Shown here: positions 1 to 5,360 of the stretch, piece by piece
Numbering within the stretch: the stretch's first letter is position 1
Layout: every line of letters begins with the position of its first letter
Assembly: GCA_002348825.1 (NCBI GenBank)
Contig: DEBN01000188.1
Location: 1-5,456 of the forward strand
Origin: Gammaproteobacteria bacterium UBA2955
GTDB lineage: Bacteria; Pseudomonadota; Gammaproteobacteria; Pseudomonadales; Azotimanducaceae
DNA length: 5,456 nt
Reading direction: 5' to 3'
Notes under the pieces: model-generated
The model's input: only the letters and a program-made list of their open reading frames with translations
Told to the model about the DNA's origin: nothing
The model's database searches: none
Program-made: the position numbers and the translations under genes

Positions 1-308
1 ATGACGCATTCAACACCTTCGATCACGCCGATACCAACCACGAATCCAGAGCCGATGTCGTAAGATGAGCGCCAGGCAGCTAATGGGCTGATCTCGAGGA
101 ACGGCGAATCGCGGTCCAGTACGTGGGCAATACGTTCGCGTATGGGCATTTTGCCTCGCGTACGCAGACGCGCCACCGCCTCTTCGCCGCCGCCCTCTGC
201 AGCTTCGTCGTAGAGCGCCTGCAACTCCTCAAGTGTCGCCTCCATGTCTGCTTTATTTTGTTGAAAAACGCTGTCTTTGAGGTCCAGCTTTGAGTGCAAA
301 ACAGGCAT
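1..308 (-). CDS. Acyl-CoA carboxylase carboxyltransferase (beta) subunit, N-terminal part
   Basis: Partial gene reading leftward; 102 codons are present and the rest lies beyond position 1. The protein begins MPVLHSKLDL, has a helical, acidic stretch (about residues 15-45), then RGKMPIRERI (51-60), LDRDSPFLEISPLAAW (64-79) and GFVVGIGVIEGVECV (88-102). The order 'RGK-x-x-x-R-E/D-R-I ... LLD-x-SPFLE-SPLA ... GIG-x-V-x-G' is typical of the start of the carboxyltransferase subunit of propionyl-, methylcrotonyl- and geranyl-CoA carboxylases. These enzymes move CO2 from carboxybiotin to an acyl-CoA in the cytoplasm. The ATG (complement of 306-308) is preceded by GGAGG (complement of 314-318) at 5 nt, which fixes the start. 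The catalytic crotonase-fold core is outside the window, so substrate class cannot be assigned. It is divergent from the TetR gene and probably shares its control region. The biotin carboxylase partner is not visible here. Confidence 0.85.
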   Translation of the reverse strand, partial: MPVLHSKLDLKDSVFQQNKADMEATLEELQALYDEAAEGGGEEAVARLRTRGKMPIRERIAHVLDRDSPFLEISPLAAWRSSYDIGSGFVVGIGVIEGVECV

Positions 309-338
309 TAAGTCCTCCCCCCCGAGAGTAAAGTTAGA

Positions 339-357
339 AACTCGAATTTGTCGAGTT
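339..357. promoter_or_regulatory. Candidate TetR operator: perfect 7-bp inverted repeat
   Basis: AACTCGA (339-345) and TCGAGTT (351-357) are exact reverse complements separated by ATTTG. The 19-bp size and symmetry suit a dimeric TetR-type regulator. It sits 31 bp upstream of the carboxylase start codon, where a bound repressor would block that promoter or its early transcript. It is seen directly; the assignment to the neighbouring regulator is inferred from position. Confidence 0.5.
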
Positions 358-459
358 GATAATTAAATGGCCAGCAAAAGTAGCAGAAAAAAAAGCCGGC
401 CATAAGGTTTTTTTATGCTAACTTCAGGCATTATCTGATGAGCTCGGAGCTGATAAATG

Positions 460-476
460 CGACCGATCGGCGGTCG
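460..476. promoter_or_regulatory. Second inverted repeat upstream of the TetR gene
   Basis: CGACCG (460-465) and CGGTCG (471-476) are exact reverse complements around a 5-nt spacer ATCGG. An overlapping 8-bp palindrome, CCGATCGG, lies at 463-470. It ends 23 bp before the regulator's GTG start, a position suited to autoregulation. The arms differ from those of the repeat at 339-357 except for a shared CGA/TCG element, so it may be a weaker site of the same protein, a site for another protein, or chance. Confidence 0.3.
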
Positions 477-499
477 AGCGAGGATAGTTTGGGGGGCGA

Positions 500-1105
500 G
501 TGAATTTAGAAGTCGGGTTGCAGCAAGCAAAGAGTGAGCGCGCCAGAGCGGCCATCTGTGATGCGACCATCGCGGCCCTAGCAGAGGTCGGTTATGCCGA
601 GACCTCGCTCAACCGCGTTGCGTCTATGGCCGACTTTTCAAAAGGCGCCGTGCAACATCATTTCCCAACAAAAGAGGATTTGATAGCGGCAACATTGGAT
701 ACGCTGCTGTTGCGCACTGTGCAGTCGCGCATCGCGGAGCCCAAATCGGTCGAAGATGCGCTGCTTGAGGCATGGCAGCGATTCATAAACACGCCGGCTT
801 ATCGAGCATTGATGGAGGTGCTCAACGCGGCGCGGACGGATGCGGCGCTGCGTCAGCGGATCTCGTCAGACCTTGTAGACTGGGGGAAAAAATTAGATCA
901 GCAGTCTCTGGCGCGTTATCAATCGGTGAGCGGTAACGCGGAAGATGTCGTGATGTTGCTGAATATGACGCGCAGCTTCATGCGTGGCTTGCTGATTCAA
1001 GAGCAGTATGGGGTCACGGCTGCAACGACGCTAAACTATGTGCGCAAATGGATCGAACTGATCGCGCCGCTACTGAAATTATCCGAACAGTCAGTGAGTC
1101 GATAG
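500..1105 (+). CDS. TetR/AcrR family transcriptional regulator
   Basis: A 201-residue protein, the usual size for TetR-family dimeric repressors. The N-terminal DNA-binding domain spans about residues 12-60: a first helix (AAICDATIAALAEVGY, 17-32), then the helix-turn-helix TSLNRVASMADFSKGAVQHHF (split as TSLNRVASMADF 35-46 and SKGAVQHHF 47-55), followed by the typical PTKEDL (56-61). The 'G-A-V-Q-H-H-F-x-x-K-E-D-L' end is a family signature. The rest is a helical ligand-binding and dimerisation domain without a recognisable ligand motif. The start is GTG at 500; an in-frame TAG at 485-487 rules out extension, and only a G-rich run (491-496) stands in for a Shine-Dalgarno site, so translation may be weak. 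It lies 72 bp upstream of the dehydrogenase pair and divergent from the carboxylase, so it probably represses this catabolic set until an acyl-CoA or related inducer binds. The ligand is unknown. Confidence 0.9.
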   Translation: MNLEVGLQQAKSERARAAICDATIAALAEVGYAETSLNRVASMADFSKGAVQHHFPTKEDLIAATLDTLLLRTVQSRIAEPKSVEDALLEAWQRFINTPAYRALMEVLNAARTDAALRQRISSDLVDWGKKLDQQSLARYQSVSGNAEDVVMLLNMTRSFMRGLLIQEQYGVTAATTLNYVRKWIELIAPLLKLSEQSVSR

Positions 1106-1177
1106 TACGCGCATAAGGCGTGGGTCGGCCAAACAGTTAAAAACGTTACAACACGGAAAAAGTGCAAGGGGAAGGAA
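1106..1177 (+). promoter_or_regulatory. Gap before the dehydrogenase pair, with Shine-Dalgarno site
   Basis: A 72-bp spacer. AAGGGGAAGGA (1166-1175 region) gives a strong ribosome-binding site just before the ATG at 1178. The stretch around 1134-1149 is AT-rich and holds the palindrome AACGTT (1142-1147), but no credible -35/-10 pair or terminator is visible. Read-through from the TetR gene is possible, as is a separate start here. Confidence 0.35.
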
Positions 1178-2377
1178 ATGTCCGTAACACAAGCAGAACT
1201 GCATGAGTTTGAGCAACAAGCCGACCATTGGTTTGCAGAAAATAAACCCGCGACACCGGATTTTATTTTACCGGAAACCTTTATGGAAGTTGGCACGGAC
1301 CAACAGTTTGAATACTTGCGCGACTGGCAGAACAAAGTCTACGAAGCCGGTTATGTAGGTATGGCGTGGCCAAAAGAATTTGGCGGTGGCGGTATGGATC
1401 AAGTGTTTCAGGATATTGCCACCCGAGCAATGGCCAAGCATCGCGTACCGTTTTTACCGAACACAATCGGCCTCAATTGGGCTGGGCCGCTGATACTGCA
1501 CATGGGTACGCAAGCGGAAAAGCAGAAATACATTAAAGGCATTCTCAGTGCAGAGGATATTTGGTGTCAGGGTTTTTCAGAGCCTGATCACGGTTCTGAT
1601 TTAGGCAGCGCACAGTGTCGCGCTGTTAAAGATGGCGATGAATACATCGTTAACGGTTCAAAAATTTGGACCAGTTTGGGCAGTTACGCCAAGTACATGA
1701 TCCTGCTGGCTCGCACCGCTACGGGTGGCCCCAATAAATACGCTGGATTGAGTTTTTTCCTCGCGCCCATGGACGCTGCGGGCGTTGAACCAAGGCCGAT
1801 AAAAAAACTCACGGGCGAATACGGTTTTTGCCAAACATTTTTTAACGACGCGCGAATTCCTGCTTCGAGTCTGATGGGCAAAGAGGGCGAAGGCTGGAAA
1901 GTCGCAATGGCCACACTTACCTTTGAGCGCGGCGCCGTGGGCGGACAAGCCGGTGGTCTGTCGATGATGGATTTAAGTATTAATGACATTGTGGAGCTGG
2001 CCCGGCGGGCGAAGCGTAATGGCCGTCCGGCTATCGAAGACCCCCATGTGCGCGGGCAGCTGGTCGATCTGATTACCGAGTCTCGCAGCAACGCGCTTAT
2101 GGCCACGCGCTCCAACGTGCCAGCGTTAGCCAGTGACTGGCCCACCTCGGTAAGCATGTCGGGTAAATTACGTTCCAGCGAGCTTAAGCGTCGAATGTGC
2201 CAGTTTGCTATTTCGTTACAGGGCGCGAATGGCGCGCGTTACGTCAGTCGCGATGCCGTTGATGGCGGTATGTGGCAACGGTCGTACCTGAACGCTTTTT
2301 CCGGAACTATTGGTGGCGGTACCAGTCAGATTCAACACAACATTATTGGCGAGCGCGTGCTTGGGTTGCCAAAGTAG
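1178..2377 (+). CDS. Acyl-CoA dehydrogenase, catalytic-glutamate subunit of a probable heterotetramer
   Basis: 399 residues. Predicted to oxidise the C2-C3 bond of an acyl-CoA, passing electrons through FAD to electron-transfer flavoprotein. The N-terminal helical domain covers about 1-125, the beta domain about 126-235, and the C-terminal helical domain the rest. WCQGFSEPDHGSDL (129-142) and VNGSKIWTSLGSYA (158-171) are intact FAD/substrate elements. TFER (248-251) places Glu250 at the helix-G position used as base by isovaleryl- and long-chain acyl-CoA dehydrogenases. At the other known base position (Glu376 of the medium-chain enzyme) the motif reads GGGTSQIQ, with Gly380 in place of Glu. 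The usual 'R-x-Q-F-G' FAD-binding segment after helix G is absent; a polar stretch RRAKRNGRP (276-284) is found instead. The protein ends in NIIGERVLGLPK, the family's normal end. Length and pattern resemble the FadE26/ChsE4 type of subunit (family knowledge recalled, not searched). The next gene starts 8 bp downstream and is the likely partner. Confidence 0.9.
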   Translation: MSVTQAELHEFEQQADHWFAENKPATPDFILPETFMEVGTDQQFEYLRDWQNKVYEAGYVGMAWPKEFGGGGMDQVFQDIATRAMAKHRVPFLPNTIGLNWAGPLILHMGTQAEKQKYIKGILSAEDIWCQGFSEPDHGSDLGSAQCRAVKDGDEYIVNGSKIWTSLGSYAKYMILLARTATGGPNKYAGLSFFLAPMDAAGVEPRPIKKLTGEYGFCQTFFNDARIPASSLMGKEGEGWKVAMATLTFERGAVGGQAGGLSMMDLSINDIVELARRAKRNGRPAIEDPHVRGQLVDLITESRSNALMATRSNVPALASDWPTSVSMSGKLRSSELKRRMCQFAISLQGANGARYVSRDAVDGGMWQRSYLNAFSGTIGGGTSQIQHNIIGERVLGLPK

Positions 2378-2381
2378 GGGG
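2376..2381 (+). promoter_or_regulatory. Ribosome-binding site that sets the start of the second dehydrogenase
   Basis: AGGGGG overlaps the TAG stop codon of the upstream dehydrogenase (2375-2377) and lies 4 nt before the ATG at 2386. It supports starting there and not at the in-frame ATG at 2272, deep inside the preceding gene. The overlap also suggests translational coupling of the two subunits. Confidence 0.65.
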
Positions 2382-2385
2382 TTGC

Positions 2386-3504
2386 ATGGCAGCGATAGAA
2401 TTCAGCGAAGAACAGAGCATGCTGCTGGAGACGGCTGCGGATTTTTGTCGTACTCACTCGCCGATTGATGCGGTGCGTATACAGATAGAGCAGGAGCACA
2501 GCACCACCCCCGAGCTTTGGCAGGCCATGGCAGATCTAGGTTGGCTAGGCGTCACTATCCCTGAACAGTACGGGGGCTTGGGAATGAGCCTTGCCGATGC
2601 CGTGCCGATTGTCGAAAGTATGGGGCGGCATCTAATGGGTTCACCCTACGTGGCGACGACGCTAGCGGCCCAAGCCTTGATCACCAGCGGCAACGAAGAA
2701 CAAAAGACCCATTGGCTTAGCGAGATTGCTGCGGGCGCGCCCGCCTCCTTGGCTCTGACCGAAGAGGACGGCAATTGGCGGTTACAAGAAATCACGGCAA
2801 CGGCGACAGCGAATGGTGACGCGCTAACGCTGGCCGGGAGCAAATGTTTTGTGTTGGACGCAACCCAAGCCAAAGTTGTGGTGGCATCGGTAATGCTTGA
2901 CGGTGTGGCTCGGCTCGTGCTGATACAAGCAGATCAAATACCTTCAGGGGCTCTGGCGCGTGAGGTTGTCATTGACGAAACTCGACGCAGCTATACGTTG
3001 CAGCTCGATGGCATTTCGGTTCCGCAAAGCCAGCTTTTGGACGGGGCAGATTTTGTGGCATTGGAGCAAGCCGCTATGTTGCTATTGGTGGCAGAGATGT
3101 CCGGGGGCCTGGCCGGCGTATTGCACGTGATTATTGATTATCTGACCACGCGTAAACAGTTCGACCAATACATAGGTAGTTACCAGTCGCTGAAACATCC
3201 GACGGTGCAAATACTTCTGTCTATGGAAGCCTGCCGCTCGCATCTGTATCACGCTGCAACGTTGATGGCGGCGGGCGATGCCGAAGCTGCGGAAGAAGCC
3301 GTGCGTATGGCCAAGGCTCAGGGCAGCGAGGCGTTTGCGTTTGCAGGCGACCGGGCTGTGCAATTTCATGGCGGCTTTGGGTTCACCTATGAGTGTGACG
3401 CTCAGTTGTATCTGCGACGAGCGCTTTGGTGCCAATACCAGTTTGGCGATGCGGCCTATCATCGCGAGCTTTTAGCGCCGCTATTGCTCGACGCAGCGGT
3501 ATAG
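2386..3504 (+). CDS. Acyl-CoA dehydrogenase, FAD-binding non-catalytic partner subunit
   Basis: 372 residues, beginning MAAIEFSEEQSMLLETAADF, a normal start for this family. LGWLGVTIPEQYGGLGMS (51-68) is the conserved N-domain motif. The FAD/substrate loop, normally TEP-x-x-GSD, is degenerate: ALTEEDGNWR (123-132). The following W-T/S element is also replaced (GSKCFVLDATQA, 151-162). The C-domain keeps the flavin-contact motifs TTRKQFDQYIGSYQSLKH (254-271, Arg256) and QFHGGFGFTYE (326-336), ending FGDAAYHRELLA (353-364). Counting back from Arg256, the helix-G base position is Ala230, and no Glu-Gly-Thr motif occurs near the C-terminus, so neither known catalytic glutamate is present. The protein therefore probably cannot dehydrogenate alone and would complete the active site of the upstream subunit. 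The 8-bp gap and overlapping ribosome-binding site agree with equal production. Length and features fit the FadE27/ChsE5 or pimeloyl-CoA dehydrogenase small-subunit type; the substrate is unknown. Confidence 0.9.
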   Translation: MAAIEFSEEQSMLLETAADFCRTHSPIDAVRIQIEQEHSTTPELWQAMADLGWLGVTIPEQYGGLGMSLADAVPIVESMGRHLMGSPYVATTLAAQALITSGNEEQKTHWLSEIAAGAPASLALTEEDGNWRLQEITATATANGDALTLAGSKCFVLDATQAKVVVASVMLDGVARLVLIQADQIPSGALAREVVIDETRRSYTLQLDGISVPQSQLLDGADFVALEQAAMLLLVAEMSGGLAGVLHVIIDYLTTRKQFDQYIGSYQSLKHPTVQILLSMEACRSHLYHAATLMAAGDAEAAEEAVRMAKAQGSEAFAFAGDRAVQFHGGFGFTYECDAQLYLRRALWCQYQFGDAAYHRELLAPLLLDAAV

Positions 3505-3529
3505 AATTTCGCGGCAACCCAGGAAAAAC

Positions 3530-3536
3530 AGGGGGA
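3530..3536 (+). promoter_or_regulatory. Ribosome-binding site of the GST-like gene
   Basis: AGGGGGA lies 4 nt before ATG at 3541. A TTG codon directly in front (3538-3540) is in frame and could be read as a start, but it would be only 1 nt from the site and the protein family begins at the Met of MKLYH, so 3541 is chosen. Confidence 0.6.
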
Positions 3537-3540
3537 TTTG

Positions 3541-4152
3541 ATGAAGTTATATCACTGCAGAGATGCGCGTTCGTTGCGCGCCTTGTGGGCGCTGGAAGAA
3601 ATGGAGCTTGACTATGAACTCATCAACATGGAGTTCCCGCCCCGGGCAACGTATCCCGGTTATCTGGATCTAAATCCCCTAGGTACGGTACCCACTTTTA
3701 TTGATGGCGACATGACGATGACCGAGTCTTCGGGCATATGCCAATATCTTGCGGAAAAGTACGGCCCGACACCACTCGGCATTCAGGTCAATGAACCAGG
3801 TTATGGAGAGTATCTGAATTGGTTGTTTCGCAGCGACGCTACTTTGACCTTCCCGCAGACCTTGGTGTTGCGATATACGCGCTTAGAGCCAGAAGAGAGG
3901 CGTATTCCTCAGGTGGTGGAGGATTATTCAATTTGGTATCTGTCGCGCTTGCGGTCAGTCGAGATGGCATTAGAGGGTAAAGAATTCCTAGTAGGTGATA
4001 AGTTCACCATGGCCGATATTGCTGTGCATTACGCCCTGTTTTTGGGCCGCTCGTTAGGTCTTGATGAACGCTACAAGCCGAATTGCAAACGTTATCTTGC
4101 GAACATGATGGAGCGCGACGGCTTTAAGCGCGCTCAGGCAAAGCAACAGTAG
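3541..4152 (+). CDS. Glutathione S-transferase-like protein
   Basis: 203 residues, normal length for a cytosolic GST. The N-terminal thioredoxin-fold domain (about 1-75) opens MKLYHCRDARSLRALWALEE; Cys6 and Ser11 are the candidates for the residue that activates the thiol, as in the Cys/Ser-type bacterial classes. NPLGTVPTFIDGD (45-57) holds the conserved cis-proline (Pro51), and MTESSGICQYLAEKYG (60-75) holds the Glu62-Ser63 pair that binds the gamma-glutamyl group. The C-terminal helical domain (about 86-203) includes FLVGDKFTMADIAV (149-162), with the N-capping box and Asp159 that GST folds share. Function could be glutathione conjugation, removal of glutathione from an adduct, isomerisation, or thiol reduction. 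Its place in an acyl-CoA catabolic operon, 36 bp after the dehydrogenase pair and 32 bp before a luciferase-like enzyme, suggests a role on a pathway intermediate or a reactive by-product, not general detoxification. Class and substrate cannot be assigned. Confidence 0.88.
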   Translation: MKLYHCRDARSLRALWALEEMELDYELINMEFPPRATYPGYLDLNPLGTVPTFIDGDMTMTESSGICQYLAEKYGPTPLGIQVNEPGYGEYLNWLFRSDATLTFPQTLVLRYTRLEPEERRIPQVVEDYSIWYLSRLRSVEMALEGKEFLVGDKFTMADIAVHYALFLGRSLGLDERYKPNCKRYLANMMERDGFKRAQAKQQ

Positions 4153-4184
4153 CAGTTAAATCTAAATCGATTGAAGTTCGGCCC

Positions 4185-5183
4185 ATGAAGATCAATACCG
4201 GAATACCTGCGCACGACCTCAACGCTGTTGGCGCCGCGGCGCAGGCGGCAGAGGCTAATGGCTTCAGCGGCATATCCACTCAGGAAAATCGTCAGGATCC
4301 GTTTTTGCCGCTGGCGGTTGCGGCGGCCCATACCAGCCGTCTTGAATTGCGCACCAGTATCGCGATTGCCTTCGCTCGCAGCCCAATGGTGGCGGCGAAT
4401 CTATCGTGGGATCTGCAGCGTGCATCTAACGGTAATTTCACGTTGGGCATTGGCAGTCAGGTAAAAGGCCATAATATCCGGCGCTTTAGCGTGCCGTGGA
4501 GCGCGCCTGCACCGCGCATGCGCGAATACGTGCAGTCAATTCGCGCGATCTGGGATTGCTGGCAACACGGCGGCAAGCTCGACTATCAGGGCGAGCATTA
4601 TCAGTTCAGTTTAATGACGCCGAATTTCACACCGGAGCCACTTCCCGGCGCGCTACCTAAAATCCAAATTGCTGCGGTAGGGCCGGCCATGATGAAAGTC
4701 GCAGCAGAAGAGTGCGATGGCGTGATGCTGCACGCTTTCTGTACACGCAAATATTTAGACGATGTGGTGCTGCCTAAACTTGAAGCGGGGCTGGACGCCA
4801 AAAACAAGAAGCGCGACGACTTCGAAATCTCTGGAGGCGGCTTTGTCGTTACCGGCGAAGATGATGAAGCCGTAGAAAAAATGTTTGAATGGGTACGCAT
4901 GCGGGTCGGCTTTTATGGCTCGACCCCGTCCTATTGGCCGGTGTTTGAAGTCCATGGCTGGCAGGATCTTGGGCATAAGCTCAACGATATGTCGAAAAAA
5001 GGCCAATGGCAGGACATGACCAAAGAAATTCCTGACGATGTTGTTCATCACTTTTGTGCGGTAGGGCGATATAGTGAAATTCGAGATGCTGTGCAAAGCA
5101 GATTCTCCGGTCCGATTAACGTGATCTCTTTGCCCGCTGATGCGCCAGCAGACCTCGTGCGCGAGCTGCGCGATCATGTCTAG
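4185..5183 (+). CDS. Luciferase-like (LLM) F420-dependent-type oxidoreductase, TIGR03617-like
   Basis: 332 residues forming one TIM-barrel domain of the bacterial luciferase-like family. Visible motifs are MKINTGIPAHDLNAVGAAAQAAEANGF (strand 1 and helix 1; key part residues 1-27), AFARSPMVAANLSWDLQRAS (62-81), FTLGIGSQVKGHNIRRFSVPW (85-105), RMREYVQSIRAIWDCW (111-126), and PKIQIAAVGPAMMKVAAEECDGVMLH (158-183). The 'GIGSQVKGH-x-x-RRFS-x-PW ... MREY ... IWDCW' pattern recalls the mycobacterial-type family described as MSMEG_2256-like F420-dependent oxidoreductases (recalled, not searched). Such enzymes transfer hydride between F420H2 or FMNH2 and an organic substrate, or act as monooxygenases. 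The ATG has only a weak GAAG (4173-4176) upstream, but the protein start matches the family. It is the last gene of the likely operon. Whether the host makes F420 cannot be told from this window; FMN is the alternative cofactor. Confidence 0.88.
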   Translation: MKINTGIPAHDLNAVGAAAQAAEANGFSGISTQENRQDPFLPLAVAAAHTSRLELRTSIAIAFARSPMVAANLSWDLQRASNGNFTLGIGSQVKGHNIRRFSVPWSAPAPRMREYVQSIRAIWDCWQHGGKLDYQGEHYQFSLMTPNFTPEPLPGALPKIQIAAVGPAMMKVAAEECDGVMLHAFCTRKYLDDVVLPKLEAGLDAKNKKRDDFEISGGGFVVTGEDDEAVEKMFEWVRMRVGFYGSTPSYWPVFEVHGWQDLGHKLNDMSKKGQWQDMTKEIPDDVVHHFCAVGRYSEIRDAVQSRFSGPINVISLPADAPADLVRELRDHV

Positions 5184-5252
5184 GTAACAATCTCGATCTA
5201 TCGATCTGTTTTATCTGCAAAAATACCGATCATCTCTAGGAATTAAGCGTTT

Positions 5253-5266
5253 TTCGGTTCGCCGAA
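5253..5266. repeat. Small hairpin downstream of the luciferase-like gene
   Basis: Perfect 5-bp stem TTCGG/CCGAA with a TTCG loop, 69 bp past the stop codon at 5183. No T tract follows on either strand, so a role as intrinsic terminator is doubtful. It might act as an mRNA 3'-end or processing hairpin. Confidence 0.35.
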
Positions 5267-5273
5267 CTCAACA

Positions 5274-5293
5274 GTTTGTTTCAATTTACAAAC
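5274..5293. repeat. Inverted repeat GTTTGT-N8-ACAAAC
   Basis: Exact 6-bp arms at 5274-5279 and 5288-5293 around an AT-rich 8-nt spacer. It could be a regulator site or a weak hairpin. Nothing next to it in the window assigns a role. Confidence 0.3.
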
Positions 5294-5360
5294 CCGCAGT
5301 TTCATAGCTAAACAGTCAAAAACTAGTGCTCGCCCCGGTTTTTTTAAACCCATCTTATGG

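Larger units (their letters stand above)
309..499. promoter_or_regulatory. Divergent promoter/operator region between carboxylase and TetR genes
   Basis: No gene fits in these 191 bp. The region must hold the promoter of the leftward carboxylase gene and probably that of the rightward regulator/dehydrogenase operon. It is AT-rich in its middle, with a run of eight A (387-394) and a run of seven T (408-414) either side of GCCGGCC (395-401). Two inverted repeats lie at 339-357 and 460-476. Candidate -10-like hexamers exist (for example TTAATT read leftward near 360-365, and TATGCT at 415-420 or GATAAA at 452-457 read rightward). None has a convincing -35 at proper spacing, so no promoter is called exactly. 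TetR-family genes transcribed divergently from a target usually control that target and themselves through sites in such a gap. Confidence 0.6.
5184..5360. other. Non-coding region after the operon, with small inverted repeats
   Basis: No supported gene. A short tandem pair TCGATCT (5193-5199 and 5201-5207) follows the stop codon. A hairpin TTCGG-TTCG-CCGAA lies at 5253-5266, and an inverted repeat GTTTGT-N8-ACAAAC at 5274-5293. CCAT-CTT-ATGG (5350-5360) is flanked by a T run on the left and an A run on the right. None is followed by a U-run in the layout of an intrinsic terminator, so the end of the operon transcript is not located. Confidence 0.5.

Noticed and set aside
1109..1124. ACGC-N7-GCGT hairpin after the TetR gene, considered as a terminator.
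   Set aside because: A 4-bp stem with no following T run is too weak to call.
1684..2157. Long minus-strand open frame (157 codons) opposite the first dehydrogenase.
   Set aside because: It is antisense to a clear gene with conserved motifs, has no recognisable domain, and is explained by the codon bias of the real frame.
2272..2385. An ATG 38 codons upstream would give a longer form of the second dehydrogenase.
   Set aside because: It lies inside the coding region of the first dehydrogenase, has no ribosome-binding site, and its extra residues (Trp/Arg-rich) do not look like this family. ATG at 2386 has AGGGGG at the right distance.
4755..5177. Minus-strand open frame (140 codons) opposite the luciferase-like gene.
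   Set aside because: Antisense shadow of a well-supported gene; its translation shows no family motif or plausible start signal.
5253..5266. Hairpin considered as the intrinsic terminator of the operon.
   Set aside because: The stem is only 5 bp and no T tract follows on the plus strand; T residues precede it instead.
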